Of a stretch of DNA of 64,000 nucleotides, positions 51,497 to 58,501 are shown one piece after another. The notes beneath the pieces were generated by a model. The model had not been told where the DNA came from. It searched no databases and saw nothing but the letters and a program-made list of their open reading frames with translations. The translations under genes and the position numbers were made by a program. Positions within the stretch are counted from its first letter, which is position 1. The number at the start of each line of letters is the position of its first letter. This DNA comes from Lachnospiraceae bacterium (lineage in GTDB: Bacteria > Bacillota > Clostridia > Lachnospirales > Lachnospiraceae): assembly GCA_902381685.1 (NCBI GenBank), contig LR698958.1, positions 1,179,672-1,243,671 on the forward strand, in the 5' to 3' direction.

Positions 51497-52603
51497 CTAT
51501 TCCATTACGCCAAGTCCTTTTGCAACACGTGTAATGAAGTCCTGAACATTAGTTACCATAGTTGTTGCTGCCAAACTTCCTCTGTCTAAAAGTTTGTTTA
51601 CAACGAATTCGTCTGCGTCAACTGTGTAAAGATATACCGGACGAATTGTTCCGTCTTTTAATACACGGAAAGAAGGAGTCATGTTACCAACAGCGATTGT
51701 ATGTAACATTGTTGCAAGACAGATAACTGTTGTTGCTTCTTTAACAATACCTCTCATTGCATTTGCTGCTTCATAAACGTTTCCATATACTTCCGGAAGT
51801 GGTCCGTCATCACGGATAGAACCTGCAAGTACGATTGGCACGTTGTTATTTACACAACTGCAGATAATACCGTCGTTCAAATCATAATCTTTCATGAACT
51901 GTGGAATAGAACCGCTTCTTCTTACTTTATTCAATACGTCTAAGTGATTGTAATGTCCGTTTGGCTGTGACTGCTGTGTGTAGATGTCCTGGCCAAGGGC
52001 TGTATGTAATAATGCACCTTCCAAATCATGTGTTGCCAAAGCATTACCTGCTAAAAGACCATGTGCATATCCGTTTTCAACAAGTGCCTGCATTGCTGCT
52101 CTTGCGTTAGCATCGAAAGCGAAAGCAGGTCCCATTACCCATACAATCTTTCCGCCGTTTTCTTTTTCATGTTTTAACAATTCAAATAATTTGTCATAGT
52201 CACGTGCATATGATGTCTCACGGCTTCTTCCCTGACGGAATACGAACTGGTCATCTAATTTTTCTCCAGCCTCTTCAAATCCGTGACAGTGCATATATAC
52301 ACCTTCTTCGCATCTTTCTGTTCTTCCAAGAAGTACTTTGTCACCTTTTTTAATATTTCTCGCTTCAACAACTGTAAGATGTCCATCATCACAGAGAATT
52401 ACACATGAATCCATACGGCTTTCCTCCGCAAGTTTCCATTCTCCATTGATTTTAAAGTATTCAGGATACATAGATGTGCTGTGATAATATTCAGGCACTA
52501 CCCCGTCCTTTTCTGCCGCTTCGTATTTAGCGTCCGGTGCGTTTACGAACATTTCCTGTGTAAAGTCCGGGTGATGATACTTAGGCATTTCAAAATTTGA
52601 CAT
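51497..52603 (-). CDS. TIGR00300 family protein (LOR/SDH bifunctional enzyme conserved domain)
   Basis: 368 aa. HYNHLDVLNKVRRSGSIPQF, CSCVNNNVPIVLAGSIRDDGP and MLHTIAVGNMTPS are the conserved parts. The family includes an archaeal ornithine cyclodeaminase and the C-terminal domain of cyanobacterial AgrE/ArgZ, which turns ornithine into proline and ammonia; the fold is related to deoxyhypusine synthase. Ornithine as substrate here is inferred. I chose ATG 52603 with AAGGAGG 8 nt upstream. Confidence 0.82.
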   Translation of the reverse strand: MSNFEMPKYHHPDFTQEMFVNAPDAKYEAAEKDGVVPEYYHSTSMYPEYFKINGEWKLAEESRMDSCVILCDDGHLTVVEARNIKKGDKVLLGRTERCEEGVYMHCHGFEEAGEKLDDQFVFRQGRSRETSYARDYDKLFELLKHEKENGGKIVWVMGPAFAFDANARAAMQALVENGYAHGLLAGNALATHDLEGALLHTALGQDIYTQQSQPNGHYNHLDVLNKVRRSGSIPQFMKDYDLNDGIICSCVNNNVPIVLAGSIRDDGPLPEVYGNVYEAANAMRGIVKEATTVICLATMLHTIAVGNMTPSFRVLKDGTIRPVYLYTVDADEFVVNKLLDRGSLAATTMVTNVQDFITRVAKGLGVME

Positions 52604-52672
52604 AATACTTACCTCCTTAGTTATATACATTATTTATGAGTTTATAAATACTTATGATAATAATTTAACACA

Positions 52673-52724
52673 TCTGACACACCCTCATCAGACAATTTAT
52701 TACGTTATTTCTGTATTTTACGTT
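52673..52724 (-). promoter_or_regulatory. Candidate activator sites upstream of the TIGR00300/EamA operon
   Basis: Two direct repeats of TTACGTT(A/G)TTT start at 52700 and 52718, and an inverted repeat TCTGA/TCAGA spans 52673-52692. A minus-strand TATTAT -10 lies downstream with a poor -35, as for an activated promoter. The AraC-family regulator encoded just upstream is the likely ligand. Confidence 0.35.
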
Positions 52725-52737
52725 GTTTTTTATGCAA

Positions 52738-52783
52738 AAAAATCACAAAACCGTTGTTTTTTGACTCTGTTTTTGTGATTTTT
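52738..52783 (-). terminator. Terminator of the AraC-family gene
   Basis: AAAAATCACAAAA / TTTTGTGATTTTT, a perfect 13-bp stem with a 20-nt loop, followed by seven T on the minus strand; starts ~19 nt past the stop codon. Confidence 0.85.
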
Positions 52784-52801
52784 CAACATATTTTTTCTTA
52801 T

Positions 52802-54028
52802 TCACTTTTCCAATTTTACTTTCCTGCGAAATTCCCCTGCCGTTCTTCCTTTTATTTGTAGAAAATTCCGTGACAATGTCTTCTCCGTCTTGTATCCCAC
52901 CTCCAGCGCAATTGTCAGCACACTCTTATCACTGTCGAGCAGCAACTGTGCAGCATGGTTTACACGGATAAAATTCAAAAATTCGTTAAAACTCATTTCC
53001 ACTTGATAAGACAATACACGATTTAATTCCTTCGGAGACATTTTAAACTGCTCGCTGACCGCCTGCAATTGTAAATCTTCCGTATGATTTCGATAAATGT
53101 ATTCCACAATTTCATAAAACTCTCTTCTATCTACAATGTGACACCTGTCTCCGATGACCTGATATGTATTGCGAAACTCTTTTGTCTTTATTCCCATTCG
53201 CGCTTTAAATACTTTACACATATGCGAATCGTCCGTAAATCCTAAAATCTCTGCCAGTTCCCCTACAGTTAAATTTGTATAGAGCAGATAATTAATCATT
53301 TTACCTACCCGCATTTCATTTAGCAAATCAAAAAAAGACAATCCTGTCGTGTTTTTAATATAAGAACGAATTGCAGATTCACTCATATAAAATTTTTGCG
53401 ACAACATAGAAATCGTAATCTTTTCATTCAAATGCGCATACATAAACTGCAAAATTTCACTTGCATCTATCGAAGTCTCCCTGGGAACTCTCCTGTTGCT
53501 CCTAACAAAAGAAACTAAAATCTCAATCAATTTATTAATAATATATACGTTGCTGAATATTTCCTCTCCCGTTTCTTTTTCATCTTCGTTTACATATCTT
53601 ATTTCATTTCCTATCTGATGAAACATGTTTTGTATTTCTTTATATTTTTCTTCTCCGAACGTAATTACCGGTGCCTTTCTGAGAACCTGCGAAAAAGATA
53701 ACTGCACATTATCCGGATTAAAAAATGTTTTTACCAACTCATTGATTCGTTCAAAGTGGTATTGTACTACATAAAACTGAAGTGGTTTTTTTACTTCCAC
53801 AATCTCTGTAATCTGCCACGGTAATACGGATACAAGGCTCCCTTTCGTTATAATATATTCTTTGCTGTTTATCAGAATTTTCCCTACCCCTTCATTTACC
53901 AGCCACAACCTTGACATGGGGTGAATTAACGGCTCCGTAACTTTCTCAAAAACTTCCACTTCAAAATTACATATACAGTTATTCATATTATCCGAGGTAT
54001 AGAGACTCTGAATTGGAATAAATCCCAT
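52802..54028 (-). CDS. AraC-family regulator with two tandem DNA-binding domains
   Basis: 408 aa. An N-terminal cupin-like sensor domain (~20-120), a helical linker, a first AraC domain (~190-287: ITISMLSQKFYMSESAIRSY, then ELAEILGFTDDSHMCKVFKA) and a second one (~305-403: LQLQAVSEQFKMSPKELNRV, then TIALEVGYKTEKTLSRNFLQ). Two complete AraC domains in one chain are unusual. The start is ATG 54028 with GAGAGGAG 7 nt upstream; the frame is open to 54091, but that lies inside the promoter. Likely regulates the neighbouring TIGR00300/EamA operon. Confidence 0.88.
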   Translation of the reverse strand: MGFIPIQSLYTSDNMNNCICNFEVEVFEKVTEPLIHPMSRLWLVNEGVGKILINSKEYIITKGSLVSVLPWQITEIVEVKKPLQFYVVQYHFERINELVKTFFNPDNVQLSFSQVLRKAPVITFGEEKYKEIQNMFHQIGNEIRYVNEDEKETGEEIFSNVYIINKLIEILVSFVRSNRRVPRETSIDASEILQFMYAHLNEKITISMLSQKFYMSESAIRSYIKNTTGLSFFDLLNEMRVGKMINYLLYTNLTVGELAEILGFTDDSHMCKVFKARMGIKTKEFRNTYQVIGDRCHIVDRREFYEIVEYIYRNHTEDLQLQAVSEQFKMSPKELNRVLSYQVEMSFNEFLNFIRVNHAAQLLLDSDKSVLTIALEVGYKTEKTLSRNFLQIKGRTAGEFRRKVKLEK

Positions 54029-54072
54029 TTCCTGACTCCTCTCAAACAACTCAATTACATAGTTACTTATAC

Positions 54073-54101
54073 ATAATAAACATATTCTCACTCTCTGTCA
54101 A
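54073..54101 (-). promoter_or_regulatory. Sigma-A promoter of the AraC-family gene
   Basis: Minus strand TTGACA, 17-bp spacer, TATTAT. Confidence 0.82.
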
Positions 54102-54114
54102 ATAAGACCTGCCC

Positions 54115-54143
54115 TTGTTTTCTTTTTGTTTTTTCTTTATACT
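54115..54143 (+). promoter_or_regulatory. Sigma-A promoter of the ABC-class ATPase gene
   Basis: TTGTTT, 17-bp spacer, TATACT; 13 bp from the divergent AraC-gene promoter. Confidence 0.7.
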
Positions 54144-54185
54144 ATAAATAAATGAATTTTATATACAAATCAAAGGAGTGTAATA

Positions 54186-55871
54186 ATGTACAAATTACAA
54201 AAACAGTTAGAATCCATTCATCGCAAAAGTTATCCTGCCTATAAATCACTAAAAGGCGTTTACGATTTCAAAAATTATACTTTATCCATCGACCACGTAC
54301 AGGGCGATCCCTTCGCCTCCCCATCTGCTGTGAGTGTCCGTATTCCTCACAAACTTGCGGGATTTCCCCGGGAATACTTTGACCGTTATGACAAACGAAT
54401 TGCGTTACAGGACTATTTGCTGCGCCTTTTCGCAAAGAAGATTTCATCGTTTAGTTTTAAGGCAAAAGGCTCTGGAAAAAGCGGTCTTATTTCCACGAGC
54501 CTTTGCGGGCAGAAAATTTTAGAGAGAACTGCCTGCGAATTTACAGATAAGGAAATCATTGTCCGCCTTGAAATTGGATTTCCCGCCAACGGAAGAACAA
54601 TAAACGCAACCGAACTGGAAAAAATTCTTTTCGATTTCCTTCCAAAATGTATCGAATCTATCTTTTATTATAAAAAATTAAATGCAGATAATGTCCTGTC
54701 TGTCATTCATCTCGCTGAAGATCAGACTGCTGTCCGCGAACAGTTAAATGAAAATAATTTAATCTGCTTTATTGCAGACGGTTCTATTCTTCCGAGAGAA
54801 TCCGGTATTTCTGACAGACCGATGAAAAATGCCATTCCTTTTAAAAGCCCTTCCTCTCTTCTCGTGGAACTCTCTCTTCCGCGCCAAAGAAAAATAAAAG
54901 GTATGGGATTAAAAAAAGGAATCACTCTTATTGTCGGCGGCGGTTATCACGGAAAATCTACATTATTAAATGCTATCGAATCGGGAGTGTATAATCATAT
55001 TATCGGAGATGGTCGCGAATATGTCATCACTGATGACACGGCAGTAAAACTTCGCGCAGAAGACGGTCGCTGTATAAAAAATACGGATATTTCTCTTTTC
55101 ATCAACGACCTTCCAAACCAAAAAGATACGCAGCATTTTTCTACGGAAAATGCCAGCGGAAGCACCTCTCAGTCTGCCAATGTTATTGAAGCTATGGAGA
55201 GTGGCAGCAAACTTTTCCTTATTGATGAAGACACTTCTGCCACAAACTTTATGGTTCGCGACGAGTTAATGCAGAGTATTGTGACGAGAGATAAAGAGCC
55301 GATCACACCATTTTTAGAACGTGTAACAGATTTGTACAGACAGTCCGGCATTTCCACTATCCTTGTTGCAGGAAGTTCAGGTTCTTATTTTTATACGGCA
55401 GACACCGTTTTGCAGATGGACTGCTATCACACGAAAGAAATTACCGACAAAGTAAAGGAAAAGTGTAAAAAAACAACTGCCCCTTCTCTTTTTGCGCCAA
55501 ATTATAAAACACCTGATTTTCAGAGAACTCTTTTTGCCGCAAAACCAAATTACCGGCCAAATGACCGGATCAAACTAAAATTCCACGGGAAAGACTCTTT
55601 CCAAATTGACAGGCAGACTGTGGACTTACGCTACGTGGAACAATTGGCAGACGCCGAACAAACCGCCTGCCTTGCTTACTTATTAAAATACGCCCTTTTA
55701 CATTACAGTGGAAGTAAAAAGACGGTGCAGGAAATTGTCTCTGCCCTCACCAAACAAATTGAAACAAAAGGATTGTCTTCTATTTTTGACTCTTCTTATA
55801 TTTCATTAGGACTTGCTCTCCCCCGTCCGCAGGAAATCTATGCCTGCTTTAACCGGTATAGAGAATTATAG
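54186..55871 (+). CDS. ABC-class ATPase of unknown function (COG3044)
   Basis: 561 aa soluble protein. Walker A VGGGYHGKSTLLNAIESG near residue 256, signature-like ENASGSTSQSANVIEAMESG near 323, Walker B KLFLIDEDTSATNFMVRD near 347. The N-terminal ~200 residues are specific to the family, which also includes trypanosome mitochondrial MRB1590, an RNA-binding ATPase. Bacterial members are uncharacterised; an RNA-related role is only suggested by that homology. AAAGGAG precedes ATG. Followed directly by an IS1182 element. Confidence 0.85.
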   Translation: MYKLQKQLESIHRKSYPAYKSLKGVYDFKNYTLSIDHVQGDPFASPSAVSVRIPHKLAGFPREYFDRYDKRIALQDYLLRLFAKKISSFSFKAKGSGKSGLISTSLCGQKILERTACEFTDKEIIVRLEIGFPANGRTINATELEKILFDFLPKCIESIFYYKKLNADNVLSVIHLAEDQTAVREQLNENNLICFIADGSILPRESGISDRPMKNAIPFKSPSSLLVELSLPRQRKIKGMGLKKGITLIVGGGYHGKSTLLNAIESGVYNHIIGDGREYVITDDTAVKLRAEDGRCIKNTDISLFINDLPNQKDTQHFSTENASGSTSQSANVIEAMESGSKLFLIDEDTSATNFMVRDELMQSIVTRDKEPITPFLERVTDLYRQSGISTILVAGSSGSYFYTADTVLQMDCYHTKEITDKVKEKCKKTTAPSLFAPNYKTPDFQRTLFAAKPNYRPNDRIKLKFHGKDSFQIDRQTVDLRYVEQLADAEQTACLAYLLKYALLHYSGSKKTVQEIVSALTKQIETKGLSSIFDSSYISLGLALPRPQEIYACFNRYREL

Positions 55872-55935
55872 AAAAGGGGGTGTCGCAAAATCATCAAATT
55901 AGATGATTGAGCGGCACCCTCGCTCTATACATATC

Positions 55936-55983
55936 AAAAAATCCGAAAAGATTCCCCAAATAAAAGGATTCCTTCCGGATTTT
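55936..55983 (-). terminator. Terminator of the IS1182 transposase
   Basis: AAATCCG / CGGATTT (outer) and GATTCC / GGATTC (inner) arms form an interrupted stem with a T-rich minus-strand tail (GGATTTTTTG). Confidence 0.78.
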
Positions 55984-56018
55984 GGCGTACTTTAATAATG
56001 CCTCTGTTTTATGGCTTT

Positions 56019-57626
56019 TTAGGCAGTTTCTTTAACTAGAAAAAGGTAACTTCCTGTACGCTCCTTTTGGATTTTAGCATGCAGTTTATTGATATTATAA
56101 CCCATACAAAGCAAAAGAATTTCTAGTTTTACCTTGCTTTTTCCACGGAGTAGAAATCTTTGAAATTCATAATCATTCTTCAAAACCCCAAATGCCCCCT
56201 CTACTTGAATGGAACGGTTCATGCGGTATTTAATCCCTGTTTCACTTAGGATATTTTTATAGGATTCCTGACGCTTCTCCAGAAAACTTTTAGAAACATA
56301 TAACCGTTTATTCCCTTTTGCTTTGGTACATTTTTCTTTATAGGGGCAGCCGGTACAATCCTCGCATTCATAAACGGTTACTTCCGATTCATAACCGCTC
56401 TTGCTTTTCTGTTTTTTCATAAAAATGGGAAATAGCGTTTTCCCGGCATGGCAGGTGTAGGTATCCGTCTTTTCATCATATCCCATATTTTCCCGTTTGC
56501 TGATATCCTGCTTAAAGTTTCGCTTCTTCCATTTCTCATAAGTCTGTGGTTTGATGTATGGCTTCTGCTTTGCACTTCTTAAGTAAGTATACACTTCTTC
56601 GCTTTCATATCCGGAATCGGCGGTTACGCTCGGATAACGGAACCCCAGGTTCCTCTCCATTGTCTTTAAGAACGGAACTAATGTCCAGACATCATTCCGA
56701 TCCTGAAAAATATCCGTTGCCACGATATATTCACTGTCTACTGCGATCTGTACATTATACCCGGGCTTTAACTGTGCATTTCTCATATGGTCGTCTTTCA
56801 TGTGCATAAAGGTTGCATCAGGATCTGTTTTGCAATAATTGTTTCTTCCCTGAAAGTTTGCCGTATGCCAGTCATAAACGGTCTGCCGTTCCAGAAAGCT
56901 GTGAAAAAGTTCAAAATACCGTTGGTTTCTGCTTTTCCGTTTTCCACGTCCATGAACAAAAACGGAGTGGTCTGTTCGACAGCGTTCTTCTAAAAAACAA
57001 ACGATTTTCTGTAAATCCGGTGTCTTTGTTTCCGAAGCAACCGAAAAATCCTTCATATATTCTCTGTTCAGATGCTGTATTGCCTCCTGTATCTTCCTGA
57101 ACATTTTTTCTTCCCATTTTCCCACAGATTTTTTCCAGACAAAGGTATATTTATTTGCACAGGCTTCTAATTTAGTTCCGTCAATAAATACTGTTTCCTT
57201 TGACAGTTCCCCTGCCTCTTCCAAGCGTCTTACCATTTGGTAAAAAAGATTTTCGCAGGCATCTGCAAGAAAACCGGTACGAAAACGAGCAATCGTACTG
57301 TGGTCAGGGGCTTTCTGTCCGGCTAGCAGCCACATAAAGTTGATGTCCCGTTTACAGGCAGTTTCAATTTTTCTCGAAGAATAGATGTTTTGAGAATAAG
57401 CGTAGGTAAGAATCTTGAACATGGTCTTTGGATCAACTGCTGGATTTCTGCCTTTGGCAGAGTAAGCCTGATACAGCAAGCTGTAATCTAAATCCTCCAG
57501 TTCGTGGCTCAGCAGTCGGACAGAATCATCATCAGGAATCAAACCTTCTAAATTTAGTGGCAAAACCAGTTGATAAGGTTCGCCGAATTCGGTATAATTT
57601 TTATGGTATTTTAATTTATTAGTCAT
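56019..57626 (-). CDS. IS1182-family transposase
   Basis: 535 aa. N-terminal FGEPYQLVLPLNLEGLIPDD, DDE residues in VFIDGTKLEACANKYTFVW (~145), TADSGYESEEVY (~325) and VEGAFGVLKNDYEFQRF (~480), and a C-terminal Cys cluster CEDCTGCPYKEKC. Complete frame. There is no ribosome site, but TATAAT lies 5 nt before the ATG, so the transcript may be leaderless or weakly translated. Confidence 0.93.
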   Translation of the reverse strand: MTNKLKYHKNYTEFGEPYQLVLPLNLEGLIPDDDSVRLLSHELEDLDYSLLYQAYSAKGRNPAVDPKTMFKILTYAYSQNIYSSRKIETACKRDINFMWLLAGQKAPDHSTIARFRTGFLADACENLFYQMVRRLEEAGELSKETVFIDGTKLEACANKYTFVWKKSVGKWEEKMFRKIQEAIQHLNREYMKDFSVASETKTPDLQKIVCFLEERCRTDHSVFVHGRGKRKSRNQRYFELFHSFLERQTVYDWHTANFQGRNNYCKTDPDATFMHMKDDHMRNAQLKPGYNVQIAVDSEYIVATDIFQDRNDVWTLVPFLKTMERNLGFRYPSVTADSGYESEEVYTYLRSAKQKPYIKPQTYEKWKKRNFKQDISKRENMGYDEKTDTYTCHAGKTLFPIFMKKQKSKSGYESEVTVYECEDCTGCPYKEKCTKAKGNKRLYVSKSFLEKRQESYKNILSETGIKYRMNRSIQVEGAFGVLKNDYEFQRFLLRGKSKVKLEILLLCMGYNINKLHAKIQKERTGSYLFLVKETA

Positions 57627-57647
57627 ATCTTATTATACCATGGATTG

Positions 57648-57665
57648 CGGACTCTTCGGAGTCCG
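57648..57665. other. Hairpin upstream of the IS1182 transposase
   Basis: CGGACTC-TTCG-GAGTCCG, a 7-bp stem with a stable UUCG tetraloop on the plus strand, followed by TTTTCTGTTTTT. On the plus strand it resembles a terminator; on the minus strand it precedes the transposase and may limit read-in. Confidence 0.65.
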
Positions 57666-57742
57666 TTTTCTGTTTTTAGGACATAAAAATGGAACTGTTG
57701 CTCCAGTAGATTATTCATCTACTTTTGCAACAGCCCCTTTGA

Positions 57743-58339
57743 TTAACACATATGATTTCTTATAATCGCCCGGATACTTGCATTCAAATATGGTTTTAGT
57801 TCTTCATAACTAATCGGATCATTTTCTAAAATCGTACTGTATGATGTGGAACTTGCCAACTCTATAATAAGAAACAACATAGTCTCCGGTGCCTGCAGTT
57901 TGACTTCCGGTGATTCCTCCAGCAATTTATAAAACAGTTCTTTTACTCCCGTATTTTCTTCTTTGCTTTCTATAGCCTGTCTAAAAATACCCCAACTTAA
58001 ATTTTTCGACACAAACTGTAATACCGCCTTATTTTTCTGCATTTCGTCTAACACATAGTCTACAATAAAAATAATCTTATCCTCAAACTGAGGAATCTGC
58101 GCCTTTTCCAGTTCCCTGTTCGCTGAATGGAACAATCTTCCTGCCGTTTTAGCAATGAGCCTGTCCCGTATTTCATACTTATCTTTAAAGTATAGATAAA
58201 ACGTTCCTTTTGCCACCCCCGCATTTTGTACAATGTCATGTATGGACGTTTTCGCAATACCTTTTGTCATAAACAAATCATATGCACTTTCAAACAGCGC
58301 ATCTTCTTTCTGTTGTTTATTCTCTTCAACTTTTCCCAT
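57743..58339 (-). CDS. TetR-family transcriptional regulator
   Basis: 198 aa. N-terminal TetR helix-turn-helix: ALFESAYDLFMTKGIAKTSI, DIVQNAGVAKGTFYLYFKDK (~37-56). The ligand domain is less conserved. Divergent from the MMPL exporter gene; its promoter -35 overlaps one of the TGACTA-A-TAGTCA operators, so autoregulation is expected. The 3' end abuts the IS1182 element. Confidence 0.92.
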   Translation of the reverse strand: MGKVEENKQQKEDALFESAYDLFMTKGIAKTSIHDIVQNAGVAKGTFYLYFKDKYEIRDRLIAKTAGRLFHSANRELEKAQIPQFEDKIIFIVDYVLDEMQKNKAVLQFVSKNLSWGIFRQAIESKEENTGVKELFYKLLEESPEVKLQAPETMLFLIIELASSTSYSTILENDPISYEELKPYLNASIRAIIRNHMC

Positions 58340-58371
58340 TTCTATCTCCCTCTTTATCCGTTGTTTCTATT

Positions 58372-58400
58372 ATTATAATTTCAAAATGACTAATAGTCAA
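58372..58400 (-). promoter_or_regulatory. tetR promoter
   Basis: Minus strand TTGACT, 17-bp spacer, TATAAT; the -35 lies in operator 1. Confidence 0.82.
58387..58399. promoter_or_regulatory. TetR operator 1
   Basis: Perfect palindrome TGACTAATAGTCA overlapping the tetR -35. Confidence 0.8.
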
Positions 58401-58418
58401 CTTTTTATTCAAAAATTA

Positions 58419-58447
58419 TTGACTTGTAGTCATTTTTGCAGTATACT
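58419..58447 (+). promoter_or_regulatory. Promoter of the MMPL exporter operon
   Basis: TTGACT, 17-bp spacer, TATACT; the -35 lies in operator 2. Confidence 0.82.
58420..58432. promoter_or_regulatory. TetR operator 2
   Basis: TGACTTGTAGTCA, same half-sites as operator 1 with a different centre; 33 bp from operator 1. Confidence 0.75.
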
Positions 58448-58463
58448 GCATATATTCAAAAAG

Positions 58464-58476
58464 TGACTAATAGTCA
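58464..58476. promoter_or_regulatory. TetR operator 3
   Basis: Second perfect TGACTAATAGTCA, 44 bp from operator 2, downstream of the exporter promoter in its leader. Confidence 0.8.
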
Positions 58477-58501
58477 TGTTTATTAAAAGGAGGAATTATT
58501 C

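Larger units (their letters stand above)
55873..57740 (-). mobile_element. IS1182-family insertion sequence
   Basis: About 1,868 bp. Terminal inverted repeats read AAAGGGGGTGTCGCAAAA at the left and, reverse-complemented, AAAGGGGCTGTTGCAAAA at the right (16 of 18 identical). No target duplication is evident. It lies between the ATPase stop codon and the tetR stop codon. The left end folds into nested hairpins (GGGTGTCGC/GCGGCACCC and AATCATC/GATGATT). Confidence 0.88.

Noticed and set aside
55873..57740. Target-site duplication around the IS1182 element
   Set aside because: The flanks (GAAAA at left, TTTGA or TTAAC at right) do not match.
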